From CAVWDU01 sp963840725 (lineage in GTDB: Bacteria; Pseudomonadota; Gammaproteobacteria; Pseudomonadales; Halieaceae): DNA of 64,000 bases. The notes below the pieces were generated by a model. It made no database searches, was not told where the DNA came from, and saw only the letters and a list, made by a program, of their open reading frames with translations. The stretch's first letter is position 1; each line of letters begins with the position of its first letter. The DNA lies in NCBI GenBank assembly GCA_963840725.1, contig CAWIZY010000009.1, forward strand, positions 372,001-436,000. The letters run 5' to 3'. Positions 45,454-55,127 of the stretch are shown in pieces. A program made the translations under genes and the position numbers.

Positions 45454-46480
45454 ATGAAACGTATAAAAAGTAGAAGGTTCGAATTGGGCTTTGCATTACT
45501 CTTTTTGTTTGGCAGCCTATTCGTGGCGCAAGCGCAAGCCCTTGAGCCTACGTGAAATCCAGACCGCACTGGATGCAGCGTATAACAAGTATAAGGGGTT
45601 GCAGGAAGGTGCTGTGGCGGATTATATCCCGGCATTGGCCAAAGTTGATCCCAATGTATTTGGTATCGCACTGGTGACACCCGACGGCAAAACCTACACC
45701 GCCGGAGACCTGAAGACAGTAGTGTCGATCCAGTCTATCTCCAAGGTATTCACCATGGCTTTGGTGATCGAGCAATCCGGTATCGAATCAATTTTCGACA
45801 ATATGGGTGTTGATGCGACGGGTCAGGTGTTCAATTCCATCGTCGCGATAGAGCAGTACAAGGGTTCAGAAATGAACCCGCTGGTAAACCCCGGCGCTAT
45901 TGCTGCCACTGGCATGGTCACGGGCGGTAGCTCTAAGAAGATTTGGTCCCGTATCCTGGCTTACTACAGCGATTTCGCCGGCCGTAAGCTGGGCGTGCTG
46001 GAAGATGTGTATGAGTCCGAGGCAGCCACCAATCAGCGCAACCAGGCTCTAGCGATGCTTATGGGGGCCTATGGGCGCATCGAAGGTGATCCGCTGCAAG
46101 CGACCGACATTTATACCCGGCAGTGTTCGGTGGGCGTGAATGCGAAGGATCTCGCCATGATGGCGGCTACGTTGGCCAATGGCGGCAAGAATCCGGTATC
46201 TGGCAAGCAACTGGTCTCGCCCGAGAACGTTCCCGAGGTGCTTGCAGTCATGGCAACCGCGGGGCTGTATGATGATTCCGGCAAGTGGCTCTATCGCACG
46301 GGTCTGCCGGCGAAAAGTGGGGTCGGCGGCGGCCTGCTGGCGGTATCGCCCGGGAAGTTTGGTATCGCCGTGGTTTCACCACCCCTGGATGCTGCCGGCA
46401 ACAGTGTGCGCGCGCAATTGGCAATTGCTGACATTTCCGCTGCACTGGGTGGAAACCCCTATGCTGCAGTTCCGCATTAG
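45454..46480 (+). pseudogene. glsA: Glutaminase A with signal peptide, frameshifted at the signal junction
   Basis: Serine-dependent glutaminase (beta-lactamase-like fold). ATG 45454, one base after the porin stop, codes for a signal peptide (FELGFALLFLFGSLFVAQAQA). The mature enzyme is in the next frame: LREIQTALDAAYNKYKGLQEG, the catalytic SxxK in SIQSISKVF, GSEMNPLVNPGAIA, and ending SAALGGNPYAAVPH. The CCC at 45539-45541 contains one base too many. Glutaminases are usually cytoplasmic; export suggests scavenging of glutamine or glutamine amides from the periplasm. The catalytic domain itself is intact. Confidence 0.88.
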
Positions 46481-46744
46481 CCGGTATTCTCGATGCTGTT
46501 CGCCACTGTATTTGCCATGACTGATGTGGGAGTTGAGTTCGAGCTTGGCGCATTGGGCTCTCGGTGACCCCATCGCCAGTTTCCTCATCAATCGTCACGC
46601 CTTAACAACGTAAAAATAGAATCAGCGGACGTGGATGCACTCGAAGGGTGGGACGGTTGAGGTGTCAGTTTGGTAGTGGACGCATGCGGACTTGTGCAAT
46701 ACACGCATGTCAGGATTCCCCCATGAATTCGGAGATGTGAGAAC

Positions 46745-48279
46745 GTGAAACGTCTTTTGGCGCGAGGATTGGCGGTAATAGCGTTCAACCTGATTGCAGG
46801 CTGTGTAAACCTGGGTCCTGATTTTGAATCGCCTGAAGTGCAGCTCGCTGAGGGCTGGCTGGATATCGATCAGACCTGGGTCAACAATCAACCCGCAGAA
46901 CATGCACAATGGTGGACGGTATTCCATGATCCGGTGCTGGACCAGCTCATCGAAACCGCGCGATCCCAGAATCTTACACTCCGCAGCGCCGGAATGCGGG
47001 TGCTGCAGGCCAACGCGCAGCTCGGGATAGCCAGCGGCCAGAAGTTTCCGCAGATACAGCAGCTCAGCGGTGCAGCGTCAGCTGTAAACATCAGCGAAAA
47101 CGGGGCAGATAATGTCGCCCTGCTGGAAAACGACTTCGCTCTCTACAACCTGGATTTTGGTCTGTCCTGGGAGGTGGACTTCTGGGGTCGTTTTCGGCGG
47201 ATGGTCGAATCGTCTTCGGCTCAGCTTCAGGCGGAAGTTGCCGGTTACGATGCGGTGATGGTCTCTCTCACAGCCGAGGTTGCTCGAGCGTACATCCTGA
47301 TGCGCTCGTTGCAGACCCGGATTGAGCTTGCCGAAAATAATGTTGTGACTCAGGAGCGGGCGCTGCAGATCGCGAGTGTCAAGAACCGCAACGGACAGGT
47401 GACCGAACTAGACGTGCAGCAGGCGCGCACTATTGTTAATCGGACGCGAGCGGCAATTCCCCGTTTGCAGACGAAACAGAACCAGGCGCGCAATGCACTG
47501 GGCGTTCTGCTGGGTATCTTGCCCAGCGATCTGGGCCAAATTCTCAAAGGCACAGGGAAGATGCTGACGCCGCCGGCGCAGATCGCCGTTGGCATGCCTC
47601 AGGATCTGATCCGCCGACGCCCCGACATCCGCCAGGCTGAGTGGCAACTGGCCGCGCAGAGTGCACAGATAGGCGTTGCGATCACAGAGCTCTATCCGCA
47701 TTTGCGGCTTGGCGGCTCCATTGGTGTGGCAACGACCGATATCGGCGGCAAGTCAATTGATAACCTGTTTGACCCGGACAGCATCAACAGTGTGTTGTTC
47801 GGCGGCTTCACCTGGAATCTGTTCAATTACGGGCGGCTGAAAAACAATATCCGCTTCCAGGACGCCCGCTTTCAGGAAATGCTGCTCGCCTACCAGAATC
47901 TGGTGCTAGTGGCTCAGGCCGAGGTGGATCAGGCGATCTTCGCCTACTTGCGAGCTCACACCGAGGCGACTTATCTGGCTGAAAGTGTCGACGCCGCCGA
48001 GCGTTCTGTGCAGCTTTCGATGATTCAGTATCGTGAAGGTGCTACCGATTTCGACCAGGTGTTGACCACTTTGACCCAGCAGACGGAACAACAGGATGCG
48101 CTGACGGCGAGCAACGGGTCGATTCGGCGAATCTCGTTGCCATGTATAAGGTGCTCGGCGGTGGCTGGGATGTAGAAGGAGAACGTGCAATTGAGGACTA
48201 CCTCATTGAAGCAGATGAACAGGCGCTGCGTTCGCGCACGAAGTACTGGCGCGGAGCACCTTCCGGAGTAATACAATGA
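46745..48279 (+). pseudogene. NodT/TolC-family outer membrane efflux lipoprotein, C-terminal frameshift
   Basis: Outer membrane factor of a tripartite pump. GTG 46745 starts a lipoprotein signal (LLARGLAVIAFNLIAGC). The body shows SWEVDFWGRFRRMVESSSAQ, IRRRPDIRQAEWQLAAQSAQIGVA and FTWNLFNYGRLKNNIR, all typical of NodT-type proteins. The frame breaks near 48110-48114 after QDALTAS; adding one base continues it as RVDSANLVAMYKVLGGGWD to TGA 48277-48279. The C-terminal loss in the longest frame affects only about the last 50 residues. The reconstructed end overlaps the fusion-protein start (ATGA), as in an operon. Confidence 0.88.
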
Positions 48280-49389
48280 TCTGATCTAAATTAAACGGCA
48301 TCATCAGTCTGGCGGCGGTTTCACTTTTACTCGGTGGCTGTGCGCCTGAAGAGGTCGAGCCTATAGAGCGTATCCGGGCGGTGAAGACTATCGTGGTGAC
48401 GCGACCTCGCTTCTGCTCAGTTGCGTAAGTTTCCGGGGACGGTGGAACCGGTCGATTCCTCGCAGATCAGTTTCGAGGTGGACGGCGTCATCGCCAGCAT
48501 CCAGGTGGACGTGGGCGACAAGTTCAGCAAGGGCGATGTGCTCGCGACACTGGACCGCAAGCCCTTCGAACTCAATGTGGAATCCGCTCGGGCAGCGTTA
48601 TCCAGGGCGAGTGCCCAGCTCGCTGAGAAACAGAGTGCCTATGAGAGAGAGCAGCGGATTCAGGCAGAGGATGCTGGCGCGACCACCGAGAAAGCGGTGG
48701 AGCAAGCGAAGGCCGCATACGAGAGCCAGGTGCAGAATGTCAGCTACAGCCAATCGAGGCTTGACCTGGCGGAACGTGACCTTGCGAACACGGAACTGCG
48801 TGGACCCTTTGAGGGCACTGTGTCGGCCCGTTACGTGGAACCGTCGGAAGTTGCCGCAAGAGGGCAACATGTGCTCGAGGTCTATGCGGAAGCGGCCATG
48901 CAGGTCTCCGTCAGCATACCGGAGCAGATCATTGGGCGGGTGCGCCCGGGACTCGAAGGCCGTGCGACCCTGGCAAACAATCCGGACGAGCCGTATCTGG
49001 CGGTGGTCTCCGAGGTGGGGGCTGCAGCGAACAGCGCCAATGCATTCCCGGTGACTGCAGTGATCAGCAATGCGGACGGGGGTGTCCGACCAGGGATGAC
49101 GGCGGAACTGGAACTGGCGTTTACGGATGATAATCGTCCGTCCGGATATCTTATTCCGCTGGACGCACTGCTGCCCGGAATAGAGCGAGAAGACCGGCAC
49201 GTCTACCTGTACGACAGCGCCACCTCGACGGTCAGAAAAATGCCGGTGAACAGCGGTGGCATTCAAGGCGATCGGGTGATCGTCACACAGGGGATCGGCA
49301 GTGGCGATGTTCTCGTGGTGGCCGGGGTTCCTTTTTTGCGCGATGGACAGGAGGTCAAATTAATGAACACCTCCGATTCCAGCCGCTGA
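48276..49389 (+). pseudogene. RND periplasmic adaptor (membrane fusion protein), damaged 5' end
   Basis: Membrane-fusion lipoprotein for the RND pump. ATG 48276 overlaps the end of the outer membrane factor gene. Its third codon is TGA, after which SKLNGIISLAAVSLLLGGC is a lipoprotein signal with lipobox. Near 48405 the frame changes, and LRKFPGTVEPVDSSQISFEVDGVIASI begins the beta-barrel, lipoyl and hairpin domains, which run intact to 49389 (DVLVVAGVPFLRDGQEVKL). So there is one nonsense codon and one frameshift. The TTG at 48421 that starts the long intact frame would omit the signal. Confidence 0.86.
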
Positions 49390-49406
49390 TCGGCGGGAGC
49401 TGATTG

Positions 49407-52400
49407 ATGGATGGGATCACCCGCTTCAGCCTCGACAACACGCGCCTGACGCTGGTGTTCATCATTCTGGTCATCGTCGCCGGGATCGGACAGTACCTGA
49501 CGTTTCCACGACAGGAAGATCCGCCAATTCTGATACGGGAAGTGGTAGTTAGTGCCCAGTTCCCGGGCATGAGCCCCGAAGATGTGGAGCAGCTCATTAC
49601 CCGCCAGATCGAGGCGGAGCTGCGTGCCATGCCGGAGATCGATGACATCTGGTCGGATTCCAAGACCGGCGTCGCGGTGGTGCACGCAGATACGGCAGAT
49701 CAGTACGAAGATGTGGAAGCGATCTGGCAGAAAGTGCGCAACCGGATGGCCGATCTGGCGCCCGACCTGCCTGTCGGCACCATCGGCCCGGTGGTTAACG
49801 ACGAATTCGGGCTGGTGGCAGTGTCTACGATTGCCCTCTGGAGCGAAGGCTTCTCCATGGAGGAAATGCGCGAGGCCGCCCGGGATATTCGCGACCACCT
49901 GTATGAGCTGGACGGCATTCGTAAGGTCGAGCTGTGGGGGGTGCATGAACGGCGCGTGTTCCTCGAGTACTCGTCGGCCAAGCTTGCTCAGCTCGGCGTC
50001 AGTATTCAGGACATCATCCGCACGTTGACGGATCAGAATATCGTTCTGCCCGGTGGACGCTGGGAAGTGTCTGGAAAAGACCTGATCATCGAGCCCAGCG
50101 GCAATTTCCGCTCACTCGAAGATATCGAAGACCTGCTGATCGCGGTGCCTGGCACTGAGCAGTCGGTGTATCTCAAGGATCTCCTGAAGGTTCGGACGGG
50201 TTACTCGGAACCGGCCAAAGACCTCGCGTTCTTCAACGGTAAACGCGCTATCGTGATCAGTGTATCCATTATCCCCGGCGTCAATGCCGTGGATTTCGGT
50301 GAGCGATTGACCGCTAAGGTTGAGGCGCTGGAAGCCGATCTGCCCATCGGCCTGGTGCTGGATTTTGCGACCTTTCAGCCGGACCTGGTGGAAGCCGCGG
50401 TTGGCGGTGCCATGCTCAATGTTTATCAGACTCTGATCATCGTGTTGGTTGTGGTGATTGCCTTTCTCGGGCTCCGGACGGGGCTGATAGTTGGTTCATT
50501 CGTCCCAATGACCATGCTGATGGGGCTGATCATCATGCGAATGGTCGGGATCGAACTGGAAAGAATTTCGATCGCATCCACGATAATTGCGCTTGGCATG
50601 CTGGTAGACAACGGCATTGTCACAGCAGAAGAAATCCGTAATCGGCTGTATGCCGGGGAGGACCGACGGGATGCGTGCCTGAATACCGCCTCGTCTCTGT
50701 CGATCCCTCTGCTGACTTCTTCGCTGACTACGATCCTGGCGTTCATGCCTATCTATCTGCTGACCGGCGACGTGGGCGAGTATGCGTTCTCGCTACCGGT
50801 GGTCATCATTATTCTGTTGCTGAGTTCGTGGTTCCTTTCCATGTACCTGACGCCTTATATGTGTTTCTGGTTCATGAAGGGTCCGGAAGAGGGTAAAAAT
50901 CAGGCGGCGCAAGGGGGTGAATCCTATAACAGGGGAATCTACGCGGCGTATCGGCGTCTGCTGGTCACGCTTATCGATCATCGAAAACTTGTGCTCGCTG
51001 GCGTCGCACTCGTGCTCGTGGGAGGGGGCTTTCTCGGGCTCCATGCTGGTGCGCGAAATGTTCGGGCACAGTGATCGGAACCAGTTTCTTATCTATCTTG
51101 ACCTTCCTGCCGGTCATAACATCGAAGCCACGGAGTCCGTTGTTGAGCGGATGACCGCGTGGCTGGCGGACGAAGAGGCCAACCCGGACATCACCGGATC
51201 GATTGCTTATGTGGGCACCGGTGGCCCGCGTTTCGTGCTGGTGCTGGCGCCGTTCGACCCCGATCCGCATCGGGCGTTTATCATTGCCAATACGGAGACC
51301 GGTGAGCAGGTGCCAGAGGCTGCTGAACGGGCACGTCGTTTCATCGCCGAGACGCTCCCGGAGGCGGAAGGTCGCGTCAAAATGATGTGGACGACGGGGC
51401 CCGAACCAGGCTTCCTGGAAATTCGACTCTACGGTCCGCAAGCCCCTTACCTCTATCGGAAGGGCCAGGAGTTCACGGAGCGGGTGCGGGCGATCCCAGG
51501 CACGCTGGACATCCGCAACAGCTGGGAGAACACTCTGGTGAAAGCGGAAGTTGTGGTCGACCAGACTCAGGCTCGGCGGGTGGGGATCTCTTCCGAAGAA
51601 ATAGCTAATTCTTTGCAGGCGCACATTAGCGGCATCCGCGCGACCGACTATCGCGAAGGAGATGTGGCAATTCCAATCGTGCTGCAGTCACTCCAGCGGG
51701 AACGCTCGGCTGGCAGCGACTTCTACGACATTCGGGTTAACTCGAGGACAATGGGCCGGGATGTGCCTCTGTCGCAGATTGCCAGCATTAAGCCCGCCTG
51801 GGAGTACAGTCGCATCGCCCGACGCAATCAGTCGCGGGTGCTGACGGTGGAGCTCAAACACGAAACGTTGAAGGCACAAGAATTGCTGAGCGCAGTAACA
51901 CCAGAAATACAGGCACTGAATCTGGGTGAAGACTATCGCTGGGAAGTGGGTGGCGAGCTCGAGAAGCAGGGCGAGACTTTGCCAAAGCTGTTCAAGTGGC
52001 TGCCGCATTGCGGCCTGCTGATGATGGTGCTGCTGATCTGGCAGTTTAATTCGTTTCGTCGGCCGCTGATAATCACGGTCACACTGCCGCTGGCATTTAT
52101 CGGTGCATTCATCGGTCTGCTGGTCTTCCAGGCACCCTTCGATTTCTTCGGAATTCTGGGGCTGCTGAGCCTGGCCGGTATCATCATCAACAACGGTATC
52201 GTGCTGATCGACCGGATAGACAGCGAACAAAAAGCGGGACGGGATGCATACAACGCTGTGATTGAGGCGACGGTGTCACGCTTCCGGCCAATCTGGATGA
52301 CTACGATCACGACCATACTCGGGGTGATGCCGCTGATACTCAGTCATGACCCGGTGTTTTATTCACTGGCGCTAATCATTGCCACCGGACTTGCCTTTGC

Positions 52401-52479
52401 CACCTTGCTGACACTTGGTGTGGTGCCCGTGCTGTACGCTGTGTTTTTCAGGGTGCAGCCGAATGCGGTGCCCGCATGA
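49407..52479 (+). pseudogene. RND efflux permease, frameshifted mid-gene
   Basis: Inner membrane proton-driven pump of the RND superfamily. First part: RFSLDNTRLTLVFIILVIVAGIGQY with the first transmembrane helix, VVVSAQFPGMSPEDVEQLIT, and TM4 motif ALGMLVDNGIVTAEEI (Asp-Asn instead of the classical Asp-Asp pair, a variant also seen in other members). The frame breaks at GGG 51036-51038 (FLGLHAG instead of FLGSMLVREMFG); the second half runs to 52479 with a second set of helices (GLLMMVLLIWQFNSF, LLSLAGIIINNGIVLID). GGGAG precedes ATG 49407. Substrate unknown; it forms an operon with the two genes upstream. Confidence 0.9.
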
Positions 52480-52496
52480 AGCATCAATCACGACCG

Positions 52497-52529
52497 ACCG
52501 GAGCAGGCGTCCGCCTGCCCGGTTTTTTT
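52497..52529 (+). terminator. Strong rho-independent terminator after the RND operon
   Basis: ACCGG-A-GCAGGC-GTCC-GCCTGC-CCGGT forms an eleven-base-pair stem with one bulge and a four-base loop, followed by seven T (52523-52529). It ends the efflux operon only 27 bases before the amino-acid-binding protein gene. Confidence 0.92.
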
Positions 52530-52555
52530 CCTCTTTAAAACATGGAGCTTAACTG

Positions 52556-53356
52556 ATGAAAATCGTTTTCCGCTTTACCCTGCTTTGCGCCCTTATTCTG
52601 CTGCCGATGTCTCAAAGTTGGGCCGGTGATGTACTGGATCGTATTGCCAGGACAAACACGCTCAGAGTAGGGATGACGGGAGCGGCGGCGCCATTCAACT
52701 TCCACAATCGTGATGGTGAACTGGTTGGCATGGAAGTCGAGCTGGCGAAGCTGCTCGCCAAGGCAATGGGTGTCGAGCTCAAGATTGTTGAAATGCCCTT
52801 TGGTGACCTGCTGCCGGCGCTTGAGAAAGGCGATGTGGAACTGGTGATGTCGCTGGTCACCGCAACGCTGGAGCGTAATCGACGGGTCGCCTTCGTGGGC
52901 CCATACTATGTGTCCGGCAAATCGATGCTGACCACCTCAGAAACTGTCGCGGGCATTAGAGAAACCGGAGAAGTCAATCAGGCGAGCATGCGCATCGTGG
53001 CGATGAAGGGGTCGACCAGCGAGGCGTTCGCGCATCGCAATGTGCCGAAGGCAAAACTGGTGACAACGCGCGACTACGACGAGGCGGTGAAGAAACTGAT
53101 CGATGGCGAGGTGGACGCCATGCTCGCTGATGCCCCGGTCGTCAAGCTGACGATAATGCGTCATCCAAACTCAGGACTTGCGATGCTGGAAAAGCCTCTG
53201 ACTATTGAGCCAATCGGTATCGCCGTCTCGCCTGATGACGTTCTTCTGCTGAACCTGATGCATAACTATATGCAGGCGCTTCGGTCTACCGGCGCACTGG
53301 ATGCCCTGCATAAGAAATGGTTTGAGAACGCTGGCTGGCTTACCCAGCTCCCGTAG
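52556..53356 (+). CDS. Periplasmic amino-acid-binding protein (SBP family 3)
   Basis: A 266-residue solute-binding protein with signal peptide cleaved after SWA (LLCALILLPMSQSWA). The bilobal fold shows LRVGMTGAAAPFNFHNRDGELVGMEVELAKLLAKAMG at the N-terminus and VDAMLADAPVVKLT near residue 185, as in polar-amino-acid receptors. No permease or ATPase gene follows, so it may feed a distant transporter or act as a sensor domain. GGAG precedes ATG 52556. It lies just behind the RND terminator, so its expression is partly separate. Confidence 0.88.
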   Translation: MKIVFRFTLLCALILLPMSQSWAGDVLDRIARTNTLRVGMTGAAAPFNFHNRDGELVGMEVELAKLLAKAMGVELKIVEMPFGDLLPALEKGDVELVMSLVTATLERNRRVAFVGPYYVSGKSMLTTSETVAGIRETGEVNQASMRIVAMKGSTSEAFAHRNVPKAKLVTTRDYDEAVKKLIDGEVDAMLADAPVVKLTIMRHPNSGLAMLEKPLTIEPIGIAVSPDDVLLLNLMHNYMQALRSTGALDALHKKWFENAGWLTQLP

Positions 53357-53587
53357 ACTTGTCTGAACTCCGGTCGGTCCAGAGTCGGCCATGCCGATCC
53401 TGCCGGTTATGAAAGAAGCTCGGGCAAGATAGATTGTTCAGGCAGGCCGAAGGGCAGGTTGCGCCAATGGTCTTTGGGTAGTCGTGTGCGAGTTTACGCA
53501 CCGAGACGTTTGCGACCAAGTTTAGCTGTAAGGAACGGTTAATCGGGCCCTGCGACTGTTCGCAGTTCGAAAGCTGGACAGCATCGT

Positions 53588-53776
53588 CTCCCGGGTCACG
53601 GTGAACTGCTTGACAATCTCTTCCAGCGTGTAGTCAGTGTTCATGTCGATGCCCATCCCAATGCCAACGCCGAAGCGCATCCGCAGCACCTTCGCCTTCC
53701 GCGCGCCTGGTCCGGCCAGTACTTCCTTGCTGGCTTCCTGCAAGCCCTGGCCACTGGCGGCATCCACCAGTGAGTG
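53588..53776 (-). pseudogene. rpoD: Remnant of the rpoD (sigma-70) 3' end
   Basis: On the minus strand the frame reads SLVDAASGQGLQEASKEVLA, AKVLRMRFG, then DMNTDYTLEE and KQFTVTRE, closely following region 4 of RpoD (TAREAKVLRMRFGIDMNTDYTLEEVGKQF in E. coli). A VGIGMG insertion sits before GIDMNTD, and the match ends after TRE, so the DNA-recognition helix is absent. It is a fragment, not a gene, left in the gap upstream of the catabolic cluster. Such a remnant suggests recombination or duplication involving the rpoD end. Confidence 0.8.
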
Positions 53777-53802
53777 TATAGTGGCCTGTCGATGAAGTCG
53801 CC

Positions 53803-53814
53803 GAGGTGCCCTAG
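53803..53814 (-). repeat. Partial inverted copy of the dispersed 16-base repeat
   Basis: GAGGTGCCCTAG is the reverse complement of the first 12 bases of the repeat at 2001-2016 and 15223-15238. It lies between the rpoD remnant and the catabolic cluster. Confidence 0.4.
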
Positions 53815-53876
53815 ACTTCAGGTAAGGGTGACTCGCATGTTGGTCACCACTGCTAATCTTTTTGGGGATAAGCGCA

Positions 53877-55076
53877 ATGAAGCCACTTGAAGGCGTTAAG
53901 GTCTTGGAGCTGTCCACCATGATTACCGCGTCGTTCGCCGCGATGATGTTGGCGGAACAAGGCGCACGTGTGACGAAGGTTGAACCCCTTGAGTTAGGCG
54001 ATCCCATGCGGATTCTGGGGAGTCAGAAAGGTGGCCTTTCGGCCTTGTTTGCGAACTGCAACCGCGGCAAACGCTCGGTACGACTGGATGTGAAGAAGCC
54101 CGAAGGGCGCCAGATCGTAGAAGAACTGGCATGCGATGCCGACATTTTATTGTGCAATTTTCGCCCCGGTATAATGGATAAGCTGGGGCTTGGCAGTGAA
54201 CACCTTCGTAGATTGAACCCGCGTCTCATTTATGGGGGCGTTTCTGGCTTTGGCACGGCGGGCCCAGAGCGCGATACACCCGCATATGACACAGTGATCC
54301 AGGCGCAATCGGGGTTCGCCGCCGTGCAGGGAGAAGGCAGAGCCACTGGTCCCGAATTTGTCCGTAATCTGACTTGCGATAAGGTCACCGCCTATACTGC
54401 GTGTCAGGCAGTGACAGCGGCGCTCTATGCCCGCGAAAAAAATGGCCAGGGGCAACACATTGATCTGTCGATGATGGATGCTGGGCTGTACTTCATTTTC
54501 CCTGATGGATTTATGCACCACACATTGCTGGATGAAGACGCAGAACATCTAGCCCCCTTGTCTGCGTTCATGTACGAGATGTCTATCACGAAGGATGGGG
54601 CGGTCTCGATGTCTGCGGGCACCCAGGCGCAGCAGGTCGGTTTGTTGAAGGCGCTTGATCAGAGTTACCTGTTGGCCGATGAGCGTTTCAACGGCCAGGA
54701 AAAATTGATCGCAAATATCGCTCAGCTACGCGACATTTTGCGGGATGTCATGCTCGAGCTAACCACCGAAGAACTGTTAGCCAAACTTAAAGAAAACGAC
54801 GTACCGGCGGCGAGATTGATGAACTATGATGAGGTGCTCGGGCTGCCCCAATATGCAGCTACTCAAACCATCGATACGATTGATCATCCCATCCTGGGTA
54901 ATATGCGCCGTGTCAAACCGCCAGCTCAATTCGGCGGCGAACGTTTGGAGCCTGCTTCTAACAGTCCCGCACACGGTGAACACACCTTGGATGTGCTTAG
55001 GGAATTGGGCCGGTCGGAGGCGGATATTGCGGTGATGGCACAAACCGGTGTTATTGCCAATGAAACCCCTGGCTGA
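53877..55076 (+). CDS. CaiB/BaiF-type CoA-transferase
   Basis: Class III CoA-transferase, 399 residues from ATG 53877 (the TTG at 53862 is less likely). It opens KPLEGVKVLELSTMITASFAAMMLAEQGARVTKVEP, then CNRGKRSVRLDVKKPEGRQIV, LCNFRPGIMDKLGLG, GGVSGFGTAGPERDTPAYDTVIQAQSG (family core with the catalytic aspartate region) and GQGQHIDLSMMDAGL. It probably activates the carboxylic acid of the pathway by CoA transfer from another CoA ester, in place of an ATP-dependent ligase. It heads a co-directional run ending at 63854. Confidence 0.92.
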   Translation: MKPLEGVKVLELSTMITASFAAMMLAEQGARVTKVEPLELGDPMRILGSQKGGLSALFANCNRGKRSVRLDVKKPEGRQIVEELACDADILLCNFRPGIMDKLGLGSEHLRRLNPRLIYGGVSGFGTAGPERDTPAYDTVIQAQSGFAAVQGEGRATGPEFVRNLTCDKVTAYTACQAVTAALYAREKNGQGQHIDLSMMDAGLYFIFPDGFMHHTLLDEDAEHLAPLSAFMYEMSITKDGAVSMSAGTQAQQVGLLKALDQSYLLADERFNGQEKLIANIAQLRDILRDVMLELTTEELLAKLKENDVPAARLMNYDEVLGLPQYAATQTIDTIDHPILGNMRRVKPPAQFGGERLEPASNSPAHGEHTLDVLRELGRSEADIAVMAQTGVIANETPG

Positions 55077-55127
55077 TTCGTTCAAGCAAGCTGCTCTGCG
55101 CTATACCACCCGCTCATGGAGGAAATT

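Noticed and set aside
48276..48290. TGA at codon 3 of the adaptor gene read as selenocysteine or recoding
   Set aside because: No selenocysteine insertion structure was sought or seen, and a separate frameshift occurs 120 bases later, so mutation or sequence error is simpler.
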